The translations under genes and the position numbers were made by a program. A DNA stretch of 46,748 bases from Marinobacterium nitratireducens (GTDB lineage: Bacteria > Pseudomonadota > Gammaproteobacteria > Pseudomonadales > Balneatricaceae), in assembly GCF_014645375.1 (NCBI RefSeq), contig NZ_BMLT01000021.1, forward strand, positions 1-46,748. Reading direction: 5' to 3'. The notes below the pieces were generated by a model. The model saw nothing but the letters and a program-made list of their open reading frames with translations. It was not told the origin of the DNA and ran no database searches. This document shows positions 36,523-44,593 of this stretch, one piece after another (position 1 is the stretch's first letter; each line of letters opens with the position of its first letter).

Positions 36523-36699
36523 ATGAAAGCCCTGCTCATCTACGCCCTGATGCTCCTCCTTGCCTGCTACGGCATCGGCGCGGCGTTCAAGGAAAACACC
36601 AACCGCCGACCGAAACGCCGCGATGAGATCGAGGCGGCTATTGATCGGGCGGTCTCTCTCAATACCTCATTCGAATGCGCACCCTGCGTTATGACCTGA
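36523..36699 (+). CDS. Small membrane protein, 58 aa
   Basis: The N-terminus (ALLIYALMLLLACYGIGAA) is a membrane helix or signal-like segment, with a Cys near residue 15 but no clear lipobox. A basic, then acidic helix follows (RRPKRRDEIEAAIDRAVSLN) and two late Cys. It begins 4 bp after the previous stop. Its function is unknown. Confidence 0.55.
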   Translation: MKALLIYALMLLLACYGIGAAFKENTNRRPKRRDEIEAAIDRAVSLNTSFECAPCVMT

Positions 36700-36711
36700 C
36701 AGGAGGCTGAT

Positions 36712-37062
36712 ATGGCAAAGAAATGGGATTACTACATAGACGACGCCCGCACCCACAGCTATGGCCTCATGATCTGTTCAGCTTGCGGCAACAAGATCAC
36801 CAAGGGCGAGTTTCGCGTTCGTGAGACAGAAGACGCCTACATCACACAGCACCGCTCCTGCTCGCACACGGATGGGCAGTGGGCTCGACGGGATGCGCAG
36901 CGCGAGAATCGAATCCGTAGAGCCAAAGATCAGCTGGCGGCAGCGATTGAGTTTCGTGATCGCTGGGGAACTGAGGCGCTGAATGACGAGATAGACGACC
37001 TTGAGGCGCTCATCAACAAGCTTCAAGCCGATCAAAAGGAGGTCCGCCGGTATGTCCGCTGA
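36712..37062 (+). CDS. Zinc-ribbon-type small protein, 116 aa
   Basis: ATG 36712 follows AGGAGG. Residues about 18-50 contain CSACGNKITKGEF and a later HRSCSH, a likely zinc knuckle. The C-terminal 60 residues are a long charged helix (NRIRRAKDQLAAAIEFRDRW) ending in DIDDLEALINKLQADQKE-type repeats, likely coiled coil. The role is unknown; the pattern suggests nucleic acid or protein binding. It overlaps the next gene by 11 bp. Confidence 0.65.
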   Translation: MAKKWDYYIDDARTHSYGLMICSACGNKITKGEFRVRETEDAYITQHRSCSHTDGQWARRDAQRENRIRRAKDQLAAAIEFRDRWGTEALNDEIDDLEALINKLQADQKEVRRYVR

Positions 37063-37396
37063 ATCGAATCACTGGTACCGGCGCGACCGGGCCGAAGAGG
37101 ACCGCAGCGCTGCGGTCGATGCGCGGGAGTTGGCCATCGCCTATAAGGCCGACGCCTTCCGCGAGCACGGCTTTCTCTGGGTCGGTGGCGACATCATGGA
37201 TATGGACGCCGCTTATCAGCTGATCTGGGATGGCGCGGCGTATACGGAGCACTGCCGGGCCAAGAACGAGGCGGCCACCACTGCAGAGTTGGAGCGACTG
37301 GCGCGCGAGTGCAAGCCGCTGATTAAGCGGGAACTGGAGATCGCCATTCTCACCATTGCGGCCTTGGCGGTCGATAAGGAACTGGAGGCAGCATGA
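37052..37396 (+). CDS. Hypothetical protein, 114 aa
   Basis: ATG 37052 is chosen because AAGGAGGT lies 8 nt upstream; the longer ORF start has none. The protein is helical and acidic (ARELAIAYKADAFREHGFLW, RLARECKPLIKRELEIAILT). No known domain was recognised. It overlaps both neighbours, by 11 bp and by ATGA. Confidence 0.6.
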   Translation: MSAESNHWYRRDRAEEDRSAAVDARELAIAYKADAFREHGFLWVGGDIMDMDAAYQLIWDGAAYTEHCRAKNEAATTAELERLARECKPLIKRELEIAILTIAALAVDKELEAA

Positions 37397-37629
37397 ATAA
37401 CGCAGATATGCCGGCGATGCCGATGGATGTCGATCACATCGAATACGCTGAGCAGTGCCGGCCGATTAGAGGGTTCACCAAGCGCGAAGCTATTGCGATG
37501 CACCTCCATGCCACACTTCTTTCCGCGACTGACGCCGATGGCGCTTGGTCAGGGGTTGACGCCGGCGCGGCGGAGTGCGCGGTCCGCGAGGCCGACGCCC
37601 TTCTCGCCGAACTGGAGAAGCCGGCATGA
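37393..37629 (+). CDS. Hypothetical protein, 78 aa
   Basis: Starts with ATGA overlap. The segment IRGFTKREAIAMHLHATLLS resembles the short pattern GLTKREYFAAMAMQGLL seen in many phage accessory proteins upstream of recombination genes. The C-terminus is an Ala/Glu helix (VREADALLAELEKP). Function unknown. Confidence 0.6.
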   Translation: MNNADMPAMPMDVDHIEYAEQCRPIRGFTKREAIAMHLHATLLSATDADGAWSGVDAGAAECAVREADALLAELEKPA

Positions 37630-37823
37630 AAACCACACTCTACCGCTACGCCCTGGAGCACCCGACAGGGCCCATTGCCACAACCGTCGATCACCCCATG
37701 ACGGCAGACGACTACCACCTGATCGACACCGTGGAAGTTGATCTTCCACCCCACCCTACACAGGCCCAGATGCTGGAGGCGATTGCCGCCAGTAAGGCCA
37801 GACAGAAGGAGCAGGCAGCATGA
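37626..37823 (+). CDS. Small hypothetical protein, 65 aa
   Basis: Starts at ATG 37626 with ATGA overlap and ends with ATGA overlap to the exonuclease gene. The sequence MKTTLYRYALEHPTGPIATT and DYHLIDTVEVDLPPH suggests a small beta-rich protein. No family was recognised. Tight coupling suggests expression with the recombinase genes. Confidence 0.6.
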   Translation: MKTTLYRYALEHPTGPIATTVDHPMTADDYHLIDTVEVDLPPHPTQAQMLEAIAASKARQKEQAA

Positions 37824-38644
37824 ATGCCGAGGTCAAACCGATCGGCCCGGGGCTTTACCCGGATATGCCGAACGAGGCTTACCACGTAGCGCCAGGCGTT
37901 TCGAAGTCAGTGCTCGATATGGTGGCTGAAGACCCTTCGATGGTGCCGTGGTATCGGTCAGCGCCGGTCGACGAGGAAAAGACCAAGGCGCTCGATATGG
38001 GGCAGGCACTGCACACCATCCTGCTGGAGCCGGATGAATATGAGGCTCGATTCATAGTCGCGCCAGAGTTCAATCGCCGCACCAATGCAGGCAAAGAGGA
38101 AGAGGCCGCATTCCTGAAGAAGTGCGAGGACACCGGCAAGACAGTAATGAGCGCCGAGGATGGCCGCAAGCTGCAGCTGATGCGCGACTCGGTGATGGCT
38201 CATCCGACCGCGCGCTGGTTCTTCGAGCAGGACGGCTTTAGCGAGCAGTCGATCTTTTGGAGCGACGAAGAGACCGGCGAGCTGTGCCGCTGCCGCCCCG
38301 ACCGGCGCTTGGCGAACCTGCCGTTCGTTGGCGATGTGAAGAAGGTAGATGGCATCGAGCGCTTCCAGCGCCATGCCGAGGAGTTCCGCTACCACGTTCA
38401 GGATGCCATGTACTCGGACGGATTCCACAACGAGTTCGGCGCATGGCCAACCTTCCTGTTTATCGCCGTCAGCTCGACGGTCAACTGCGGCCGCTACCCG
38501 GTGCGCGTATTTGAGCTGAGCGCAGACTTCAAGGCCGCCGGGCATGAGCTGTACCGCCGCGACCTGCAGACCTACCACCGCTGTAGCGCCAATAACGACT
38601 GGATTCATAAAGTCACACTCGAGCGCCCGTACTGGGCCAGATAG
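37820..38644 (+). CDS. RecE-like PD-(D/E)xK exonuclease
   Basis: The 274-aa protein resembles the C-terminal nuclease of RecE (DUF3799/PDDEXK_1-like): YHVAPGVSKSVLDMV, ALDMGQALHTILLEP with the catalytic His, CRCRPDRRL and FVGDVKKVDG (the D-x-K core), then RFQRHAEEFRYHVQDAMYSD. It would degrade one strand from double-strand ends to yield 3' tails for the annealing protein encoded next. ATGA overlap upstream; 9 bp to the next gene. Confidence 0.85.
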   Translation: MNAEVKPIGPGLYPDMPNEAYHVAPGVSKSVLDMVAEDPSMVPWYRSAPVDEEKTKALDMGQALHTILLEPDEYEARFIVAPEFNRRTNAGKEEEAAFLKKCEDTGKTVMSAEDGRKLQLMRDSVMAHPTARWFFEQDGFSEQSIFWSDEETGELCRCRPDRRLANLPFVGDVKKVDGIERFQRHAEEFRYHVQDAMYSDGFHNEFGAWPTFLFIAVSSTVNCGRYPVRVFELSADFKAAGHELYRRDLQTYHRCSANNDWIHKVTLERPYWAR

Positions 38645-38653
38645 GGACCAACC

Positions 38654-39478
38654 ATGAACGAACTTGCCCATAACCCGTTCGCCGCTTCGCAGTCGGTACC
38701 GGCCAGCAATGCCCCGGCTCAGGCTGAGAGTCAGCGCGCCATTCAGGAAGTACAGGCCGCCATGGTGATCGCCAAGAAATTCCCCCGCGATATGCAGGCA
38801 GCGATGGATCGAATCCTGAATGCCTGCACCCGCCCCACGCTGGCAGAGGGCGCGCTCTACTCCTACAACCGCGGCGGCCAGGACGTCACCGGCCCGTCGA
38901 TCCGGCTGGCCGAGGCGATTGCTCAGAACTGGGGAAATATGCAGTTCGGCATTCGTGAGCTTGACCAGAAAGCCGGCGTCGAATCGACCGTTGAGGCGTT
39001 CGCCTGGGATGTTGAGACCAACACCCGCCAGGTGAAAACCTTCACCGTGCCGCACAAGCGCTTCACCCGCAGCGGCACTAAGACCCTGACCGACTCCCGT
39101 GACATCTACGAATTGGTCGCCAACCAGGGCGCCCGTCGCCTGCGGGCCTGCATCCTTGGCGTAATACCGGGCGATGTGGTCGAGGCCGCTCAGAAGCAGT
39201 GCGAGATTACGCTGAACACCCATGCGGACACCTCGCCGGAAGCCATCAAAAAGATGGTCGCAGCATTCGGCGAGTTCGGCGTCAGTGGCGAGCAGATCCA
39301 GGACAAGCTGCAGGTGCGGCTGGAGGCGATGCGGCCCGCCCAGATGGTGCAGATGAAGAAGATCTATGCCTCGCTGCGGGACGGCATGAGCAAGCCGGGG
39401 GACTGGTTCGAATTCGAAGAGAAGCCGACCGGCGCGACCAGCATGAAGGACGTAGCCAAAGGCAATGACGCGGCGTAA
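38654..39478 (+). CDS. Recombination-associated phage protein, probable single-strand annealing partner (RecT-like)
   Basis: The 274-aa protein belongs to a conserved phage family with ALYSYNRGGQDVTGPSIRLA then EAIAQNWGNMQFGIREL, and VEAFAWDVETNTRQVKTFTV plus NQGARRLRACILGVIPGDVV. It is regularly next to RecE-type exonucleases, which suggests an annealing or recombination mediator role like RecT/Bet, though sequence similarity to those is not visible to me. It has no membrane or export signal. It overlaps the next ORF by 14 bp. Confidence 0.72.
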   Translation: MNELAHNPFAASQSVPASNAPAQAESQRAIQEVQAAMVIAKKFPRDMQAAMDRILNACTRPTLAEGALYSYNRGGQDVTGPSIRLAEAIAQNWGNMQFGIRELDQKAGVESTVEAFAWDVETNTRQVKTFTVPHKRFTRSGTKTLTDSRDIYELVANQGARRLRACILGVIPGDVVEAAQKQCEITLNTHADTSPEAIKKMVAAFGEFGVSGEQIQDKLQVRLEAMRPAQMVQMKKIYASLRDGMSKPGDWFEFEEKPTGATSMKDVAKGNDAA

Positions 39479-39671
39479 TCCCCTCCCCGCCGAAACCTTG
39501 GCGATCTGCCTTGACGCGATCGCCCAATCCCACACTCTCACTCAGCTCGAACAGACCGGCATCACCCTGGCCGAGGCCCGCGATTGCCTTCCGGGTCACG
39601 ACTGGGCGCCGGTCTATCGGGCGTACAACCAGCGCAAGCGCGAATTGGAGGAAGCATGCAGCACAAAATAA
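39465..39671 (+). CDS. Small hypothetical protein, 68 aa
   Basis: The protein is helical, with PAETLAICLDAIAQSHTLTQ and a C-terminal YRAYNQRKRELEEAC. It starts within the end of the recombinase gene and overlaps the next ORF by 16 bp. No family was recognised. The helical pattern LEQTGITLAEARDCLPGHDW could be a small HTH. Confidence 0.55.
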   Translation: MTRRNPLPAETLAICLDAIAQSHTLTQLEQTGITLAEARDCLPGHDWAPVYRAYNQRKRELEEACSTK

Positions 39672-39844
39672 CGCGTGAATTTGGAGGCGAGCGCGAGATG
39701 GGCTGGATACAGCCTGTCTGCACCTGCGGCTGGAAAGGCAAAAAGCACTACGCCTACAACGACTACCAGCACTCAAATGCCCGAGAGGAAGGTGATCATC
39801 ACATTCGCCAAGCTCAACAGCCTCGCATTGTAGATCCAGCCTAA
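39656..39844 (+). CDS. Small Cys/His-containing protein, 62 aa
   Basis: ATG 39656 follows GGAGG at a short spacing. The segment VCTCGWKGKKHYAYNDYQHS contains a C-x-C and His residues and may bind zinc, as in small phage proteins that share the CxCGWxG motif. Nothing more specific is seen. Confidence 0.6.
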   Translation: MQHKITREFGGEREMGWIQPVCTCGWKGKKHYAYNDYQHSNAREEGDHHIRQAQQPRIVDPA

Positions 39845-39903
39845 CCCTACCCGCGGATCCGCGCAGTACCGCACCGCAACCGAATCAAATCCGGAGGTGA
39901 ATC

Positions 39904-40365
39904 ATGTTCAATCCGCCCCGCCCGACCGTCACCGACGAAATCGTCCGTGAGGCTGCAGCCGAAATCGCTGAAAAGCTTGGTGGCAGCGTCGACGACATCG
40001 TGAAGGAATACAGCTATCCGATGGACGGGTATGAGCTCGCCAAGGAGCTCGAGAAGTGGCACTACTGGAATATTGGCCGAGACGACATCGACACGCTGGA
40101 TGAAGTTGATTTTCGTGTCAGTGACCTGCTCAAGAAGGCCCAGCAGGAGTGGGCCGAAGCCCACAACATACAGCCGCCCTTTCCAGTCGGAACACGCGTG
40201 ATGTGCCGCTCGCGACGTAACACCGGCGTGATCGACAGTATCTGCGACCACTCGCCCGCAGCCTACCTCATCAAGGCTGACGGCCATGATGACGAGAAGG
40301 ACGGGTACAGCCGCTGGGTGTGCAAATTCGAGGCGGTCGAGCCAGCAGAGGAGACTGCCGCATGA
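39904..40365 (+). CDS. Hypothetical acidic protein, 153 aa
   Basis: ATG 39904 follows GGAGGT. The N-terminal part is helical (VREAAAEIAEKLGGSVDDIV then YELAKELEKWHYWNIGRDDI) and the C-terminal part looks like a small beta domain (GTRVMCRSRRNTGVIDSICD, AYLIKADGHDDEKDGYSRWV), similar to SH3/KOW-like folds in phage proteins. It is coupled to the next gene by ATGA. Function unknown. A perfect 12-bp palindrome, CGCGGATCCGCG, lies just upstream near 39851. Confidence 0.6.
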   Translation: MFNPPRPTVTDEIVREAAAEIAEKLGGSVDDIVKEYSYPMDGYELAKELEKWHYWNIGRDDIDTLDEVDFRVSDLLKKAQQEWAEAHNIQPPFPVGTRVMCRSRRNTGVIDSICDHSPAAYLIKADGHDDEKDGYSRWVCKFEAVEPAEETAA

Positions 40366-40724
40366 TCACCGTCACCCCTTACGAGCAGTGGCGCGCAGCC
40401 GTATCAGCTGAGAATCAGGCGCTGATCGATCAGGCCGAAGCCGAAGGCATTACCCGCGATTGCCGGGAATGCGATGGCGACGGATGCGTCGAGTGCGATC
40501 AGGGTCACAAGCACGAGTGCCCTATCTGCGAAGGCGAAGGCGCGCGGGTCGATGTCGAGAAACCGCGCCTCAGGGGTACGACCCGCATCGACTACTTCAA
40601 CGCCACTATCCGAGAGATCCGCGAAGTCTGTGCCTGGACGCGCCGCGACTTCCTCGCCGAGGTCGGGCCGTTCGTTCGGGAGTTTCGGGGGTATGGTGCG
40701 CAGCAACAAACTGAGGCAGCTTGA
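40362..40724 (+). CDS. DnaJ-type zinc-finger protein, 120 aa
   Basis: The central part has the pattern CRECDGDGCVECDQGHKHEC PICEGEG, like the CxxCxGxG repeats of DnaJ/HSP40 zinc fingers, but no J domain is present. It therefore probably acts as a small zinc-binding protein that holds partners. The C-terminal half is helical (FNATIREIREVCAWTRRDFL). It starts by ATGA overlap and ends by TGATG overlap. Confidence 0.65.
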   Translation: MITVTPYEQWRAAVSAENQALIDQAEAEGITRDCRECDGDGCVECDQGHKHECPICEGEGARVDVEKPRLRGTTRIDYFNATIREIREVCAWTRRDFLAEVGPFVREFRGYGAQQQTEAA

Positions 40725-41461
40725 TGATTCACTATCACGGTACCCCTATTGGCGGAACGCGCCAGGATGCTGCCCGCTTTCTAATGGGGCGCCATGCCTT
40801 GGTGTCATTCTACCGCCCCGATGATATGGCTGCGGTACTGGAGTGCTGCCAGTCGTTCGTGATGGACAATGGCGCTTTCAGTCATTGGCGCGCCGGAAAG
40901 GGAGAGATCGACTTCGACGCCTACGTGGCGTGGACGCTCGAATACCACCGGCATCCGGCCTTCGACTGGTGCCTGATCCCAGACAAGATCGATGGCACGG
41001 AAAAGGAGAATGCCGATCTGGTGCGCCGCTGGCAGGGCCTAATGAATAAGCCGAAGGGTGTGCCCGTCTGGCACTTGCACGAATCGCTTGATTGGCTGGA
41101 GTGGCTCGTTGATCGCTTCGAGTGGGTCGCTCTGGGCAGTTCAGGCCAATGGGCAACACCGGGCACGCCTGATTGGTGGCAGCGCATGGCAACTGCAATG
41201 CGTGTTATTTGCGACGATCAGGGGCGTCCGCGCTGCAAATTGCATGGCCTGCGCATGCTTGACCCGGAGGTCTTCACCCGATTGCCGCTGTCATCCGCGG
41301 ATAGCACCAACGCAGCCGTCAACTGCGGCAGCTTAAGCCGCTTCGGTAGCTACAAGCCACCAACCGCCGGGCAGCGAGCAGAAGTGATTGCCGCCCGCAT
41401 CGAGCAGCACAACTCCGCATCCATTTGGTGCGGTCATCAGCAGAACAGCCTCACTATCTGA
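40724..41461 (+). CDS. TGT/DpdA-like TIM-barrel protein (possible DNA 7-deazaguanine transglycosylase)
   Basis: The 245-aa protein has MIHYHGTPIGG, CQSFVMDNGAFSHW, FDWCLIPDKIDGTEKEN, PVWHLHESLDWLEWL and LHGLRMLDPEVFTRLP then SSADSTNAAVN. The D-x-x-D-G, H-L-H and S-x-D-S elements resemble TIM-barrel transglycosylases of the queuine/archaeosine type, which in some phages (DpdA) put 7-deazaguanines into DNA. No preQ0 synthesis genes are seen, so a host precursor would be needed. ATG 40724 follows GAGG and overlaps the upstream stop. The enzyme call is inference. Confidence 0.55.
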   Translation: MIHYHGTPIGGTRQDAARFLMGRHALVSFYRPDDMAAVLECCQSFVMDNGAFSHWRAGKGEIDFDAYVAWTLEYHRHPAFDWCLIPDKIDGTEKENADLVRRWQGLMNKPKGVPVWHLHESLDWLEWLVDRFEWVALGSSGQWATPGTPDWWQRMATAMRVICDDQGRPRCKLHGLRMLDPEVFTRLPLSSADSTNAAVNCGSLSRFGSYKPPTAGQRAEVIAARIEQHNSASIWCGHQQNSLTI

Positions 41462-41520
41462 AGGCGCCTATTCGCGCTCCCAGCGGTTTTATCCACCCCC
41501 TGTAAAATTAAGGAAAATTC

Positions 41521-41961
41521 ATGGCCAACGACCTCAATCTTTGCCAATTCATCGGCCGCCTCGGCGCCGACCCGGAAATTCGTTTTCTACCCAGCGGTGA
41601 GCCTGTCGCCAATATGCGCATCGCCTGTTCGGAAAGCTGGAAGAACAAGCAGACCGGCCAGAAGGACGAGCGGACCGAATGGGTCTCCCTGGTCATGTTC
41701 GGCTCCCTGGCCTCCATGGTTGAGAAGTTCTGGCAGAAAGGCACCCAGGTGTATGTCGCCGGCAAGATGCGGACCCGGAAATGGTCCGATCAGCAGGGTA
41801 ATGACCGCTACAGCACGGAGGTGATCGTCAATCAGGTGCAGACGCTGAAGGATGGGCGCCAGAACGGCCAGCAGCCACAGGGCCAGCAAGCCCCGCAGCA
41901 GGGCTACCAGCAGCAGCCGTCCGGAATGGACTTCCCTGACGACGGAGAAATACCTTTTTAA
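41521..41961 (+). CDS. ssb: Single-stranded DNA-binding protein
   Basis: The 146-aa protein is a typical bacterial/phage SSB: LCQFIGRLGADPEIRFLPSG then EPVANMRIACSESWKNKQTG, VSLVMFGSLASMVEKFWQKG and YVAGKMRTRKWSDQQGNDRY, followed by a Gln/Gly-rich linker and the acidic tip DDGEIPF that binds partners. AAGGA precedes ATG 41521 by 6 nt. It would support replication and recombination and interact with NinB and the exonuclease system. The 59-bp gap upstream may hold its own promoter. Confidence 0.95.
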   Translation: MANDLNLCQFIGRLGADPEIRFLPSGEPVANMRIACSESWKNKQTGQKDERTEWVSLVMFGSLASMVEKFWQKGTQVYVAGKMRTRKWSDQQGNDRYSTEVIVNQVQTLKDGRQNGQQPQGQQAPQQGYQQQPSGMDFPDDGEIPF

Positions 41962-42036
41962 TTCATTATCTTAACCAATGTCGACGGCATCAATGTCGTC
42001 GACATAGCCGCCCTGCGCGGCCCTTACGGAGGCGGT

Positions 42037-42498
42037 ATGAGCGATATGACGGATTTGGAATTCGCAGCCCGAACGCTGAATAAATGGACCTCTGCGCGCA
42101 ATCACTTCTGGGTTTCAGGCAAGGGCGCCACCCGAGAAATACGATTCTGCGCAACATCGTGCGAAGAGCCAAAAACGCACAGCCGTGATGAGTGGCAGGC
42201 GGAGCGTGAGCGGCTTGGTCTGGATATGAGCACCAATACGAGCGCGCTCATAAATACGAGCACCCCGAAATCCAAATACCACCGCCAGATCGCGCCCGGC
42301 GTCTGGGTTGACGTCTACGACGTGATCGATGCCTTCGATGTTACCTGCCCCGCCCTGCAGCACCTGATCAAAAAGGCGCTGGCGCCCGGGCGGCGTGGAC
42401 ACAAAGACACAGAGCAGGATCTGCGCGACATCATTGTGTCGGCTGATCGAGCGCTCGAACTGCACCAGACTCGGAAATCCCTCCATGAAGAAGCGTAA
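42037..42498 (+). CDS. Hypothetical phage protein, 153 aa
   Basis: ATG 42037 follows GGAGGC. The C-terminal half (APGVWVDVYDVIDAFDVTCP, ALQHLIKKALAPGRRGHKDT, EQDLRDIIVSADRALEL) is a known conserved phage pattern, often in proteins near recombination genes, without known function. The N-terminal half is unrelated. It overlaps the next gene by 14 bp. A short repeat (ATGTCG-T-CGACAT) lies about 20 bp upstream of its ribosome binding site. Confidence 0.65.
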   Translation: MSDMTDLEFAARTLNKWTSARNHFWVSGKGATREIRFCATSCEEPKTHSRDEWQAERERLGLDMSTNTSALINTSTPKSKYHRQIAPGVWVDVYDVIDAFDVTCPALQHLIKKALAPGRRGHKDTEQDLRDIIVSADRALELHQTRKSLHEEA

Positions 42499-42970
42499 AG
42501 GCCACTCCATCCACAAACGTCACGCCGCCTACTCCCGCGCACTGCTTCACCGGCTCAGTGCGGTGGTGCTCTGGGTCGCCGGGCAGAACGACAACAAGTG
42601 CATCCTGGTATCGCTCAAGACCGGCAAGGCTATCACCATCGGGCCGGAACTGTACCGCGCCATTGATGGGGTGCAGCACGACTGGGCGACCTACTGCGCC
42701 GTATTCGGACGCCGGCAGGATGGCGAGGAGTATATGCAGGGCGCAACGATCATGGCCCCGCGCTGCTACCAGTCCCAGATCGCCACTCAGCTGGGCGAGA
42801 TCCACACCGAGATCCTGCGCGGCATGAATCCGCAGCACCGGGTGGGTATCGGCTGGATTGGATGCCCCTGGGGCCAAGACATCAGTGAAGCCGATGCTGG
42901 CCGCCTGTTTGAAATGCACGACGGCTGGAGTGCGGAAAAGATCGAGATCAAGGAGGCGAGTGCAGCATGA
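42485..42970 (+). CDS. Hypothetical protein, 161 aa
   Basis: ATG 42485 is chosen; it lies inside the previous gene. The protein has a basic N-terminus (MKKRKGHSIHKRHAAYSRAL) and a mixed central domain with VVLWVAGQNDNKCILVSLKT and YCAVFGRRQDGEEYMQGATI, then IGWIGCPWGQDISEADA. It is soluble with no known catalytic motif. It overlaps the next gene by ATGA. Confidence 0.6.
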   Translation: MKKRKGHSIHKRHAAYSRALLHRLSAVVLWVAGQNDNKCILVSLKTGKAITIGPELYRAIDGVQHDWATYCAVFGRRQDGEEYMQGATIMAPRCYQSQIATQLGEIHTEILRGMNPQHRVGIGWIGCPWGQDISEADAGRLFEMHDGWSAEKIEIKEASAA

Positions 42971-43182
42971 GCGACGGAATCCTGACAGAGGTCGATCTGC
43001 GCGACTGGCACCCGGCCAGCACACTACCCACTCCTGGCGCGCCGCTGATTGTGCGCCTTGACGACGGCAGCGAGGTGGACGCCATCCGGCCGCGCTACGT
43101 CGAGAGCTACAGCGTAGATCCGGACTACCGGGATATGTGCGGGAACCAGTTCAGCAACGTTAGAGAGTGGAGTATCAAATGA
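42967..43182 (+). CDS. Small hypothetical protein, 71 aa
   Basis: Starts by ATGA overlap. HPASTLPTPGAPLIVRLDDG, then SEVDAIRPRYVESYSVDPDY resembles the DUF551-type or small beta domain in which WHPxxxxP repeats are common. It ends with ATGA overlap to a membrane protein gene. Function unknown. Confidence 0.6.
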   Translation: MSDGILTEVDLRDWHPASTLPTPGAPLIVRLDDGSEVDAIRPRYVESYSVDPDYRDMCGNQFSNVREWSIK

Positions 43183-43535
43183 ATGTCGCCCTAATCACCC
43201 CGCTGATTTTTATCACCATGGCCGTTGCGGTATTTGCCGACTGGCAGCATGGCGTCGAATGGGGCGGAAATATCGCCCTGTTTGCTAGCTGGCTGCTGAT
43301 TGCCGTGTGTTTTTTCGGCCTGCTCATAAAGTATGACAACTGGCTGGAATCAAGCCGCAACGCAGACACGAGCGAAACCATTTACATCAGCCGGATATGC
43401 CTGATCGGCATGATCGTGATGCAGGTCGCCGCCGGCTGGGTATGGACGCCCGCCATACTGACCGCCGTTATTTTGCTGTGCTGGTCAAAATTCGCAGAGT
43501 TCAAGAAGCGCAAGAGGCAGGAGGCTGAGCTATGA
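43179..43535 (+). CDS. Polytopic membrane protein, 118 aa
   Basis: ATG 43179 overlaps the previous stop (ATGA). Three to four membrane helices are visible: near residues 3-20 (VALITPLIFITMAVAVFA), 29-51 (IALFASWLLIAVCFFGLLIK), 70-88 (ISRICLIGMIVMQVAAGW) and 89-104. The C-terminus is basic and cytoplasmic (KFAEFKKRKRQEAEL). No family was recognised. A role in superinfection exclusion or ion flux is possible but not shown. Confidence 0.65.
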   Translation: MNVALITPLIFITMAVAVFADWQHGVEWGGNIALFASWLLIAVCFFGLLIKYDNWLESSRNADTSETIYISRICLIGMIVMQVAAGWVWTPAILTAVILLCWSKFAEFKKRKRQEAEL

Positions 43536-44095
43536 ACACCCAATCCGCACAACTCAGAATCAAAGAACTCGAGGAGCAGATCCGCGAGCTCAACGTCGCC
43601 TACGAGGGCATGCAAGCGCAGCGCAATGGCTACCGGCAGCAGCTGTCCGTCGCTGAGCGAGAGAAGGGTCAGCTGTGGGATCAAGCTCAAACGCTGAGCA
43701 TGGTCGCCATCAAGCTTGGACTCAAGCCGGGCCCGGATGCTATCCGAACGGTACCGGAGGTGGTGCTGGCGATGATGGAGAGGCGGGATAGTCTATTTTC
43801 CGCCATAGAGCACGGCGATGACGAGCACAGAGATTGGCTGAAAGAAGCTATTGATAGCCACTTTTCTGGCAATCCATGTCCACCATGCCGCGGATTTGGC
43901 GTGCTGGAATCGGTCACGGCGGAGCGGGACGAGCTGCGCGCCCGTCTCGATCACATTACTGAACACGCCACCCATGCCGCTCGGTCGCAGTTATGCCGGG
44001 AACTGACTGAACTGTTCGACTCCGACCAGATCATCACCGTCGAGCAGGTTGTGGATTTGATTGCAGCACCGGAGGGACAGAGCGATGCGGCATAA
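43532..44095 (+). CDS. Coiled-coil protein, 187 aa
   Basis: The N-terminal 60 residues are a coiled coil (LRIKELEEQIRELNVAYEGM then QAQRNGYRQQLSVAEREK). A short CPPCRGFG knuckle follows near residue 113. The C-terminal part is helical (ERDELRARLDHITEHATHAA). Similar Ea22-like accessory proteins occur in lambdoid left operons. Function unknown; coupled at its start by ATGA. Confidence 0.6.
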   Translation: MNTQSAQLRIKELEEQIRELNVAYEGMQAQRNGYRQQLSVAEREKGQLWDQAQTLSMVAIKLGLKPGPDAIRTVPEVVLAMMERRDSLFSAIEHGDDEHRDWLKEAIDSHFSGNPCPPCRGFGVLESVTAERDELRARLDHITEHATHAARSQLCRELTELFDSDQIITVEQVVDLIAAPEGQSDAA

Positions 44096-44531
44096 CCTAA
44101 TCGACCGCCTCAAGATCGCAGCCAATGAGATCGACGATACCGGCGACGCGGAACTGCGCGGCCTGCTGAATGAGGCTGCCATGGAAGTGGAGAGACTCAA
44201 AGAGCGGATCACCCGCCTCTGCGTCGCTGCCGCCATCATCATCGACGAGAACAATCAGCACCCGGATAACCGATTCAGCGTCATCCAGCTGGCAGGCGCA
44301 GCGTCACGAGCCAAAGACGAGGCGCCGGAGGCGCAGGATGCGTCGGACGCCGTGCATAGGCTGCGGGCGGAAGTGGATCGGGTGCGCCAGGCGGTAACCG
44401 GATACTACCTCGCGCTTGATAAGCGGCAGCATGGTGGCGCAGCGCAGAACCAGGCCTTCAGTGAAATCGAGCGCGCGCTGGGGATGAACTGGGAGCAAGG
44501 GGTGGCGCTCAAGCAGGAGCAGAAAGCATGA
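44085..44531 (+). CDS. Coiled-coil hypothetical protein, 148 aa
   Basis: ATG 44085 follows GGAGGG. The protein is helical (RLKIAANEIDDTGDAELRGL, NEAAMEVERLKERITRLCVA) with a hydrophobic patch AAAIIIDENN. It overlaps the preceding gene by 11 bp and the next by ATGA. No family was recognised. Confidence 0.6.
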   Translation: MRHNLIDRLKIAANEIDDTGDAELRGLLNEAAMEVERLKERITRLCVAAAIIIDENNQHPDNRFSVIQLAGAASRAKDEAPEAQDASDAVHRLRAEVDRVRQAVTGYYLALDKRQHGGAAQNQAFSEIERALGMNWEQGVALKQEQKA

Positions 44532-44593
44532 AAACGACCTATTGGGACTGGCGCGCCTACTCGCGCCACGTTAACCGCCGGAGGAAGGTATGA
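44528..44593 (+). CDS. Very small ORF coupled at both ends, 21 aa
   Basis: The ORF MKTTYWDWRAYSRHVNRRRK V starts and stops in ATGA overlaps with its neighbours, and the ribosome binding site of the next gene (GGAGGAAG) lies inside it. It is aromatic and basic. It may be only a coupling element that carries ribosomes forward, or a real micropeptide. Confidence 0.35.
   Translation: MKTTYWDWRAYSRHVNRRRKV

Noticed and set aside
37958-39541. Long minus-strand reading frame of 527 codons over the exonuclease and recombinase genes
   Set aside because: The plus-strand genes there match known families and are coupled to their neighbours. The opposite frame is a shadow of GC-rich codon use and would cross operon direction.
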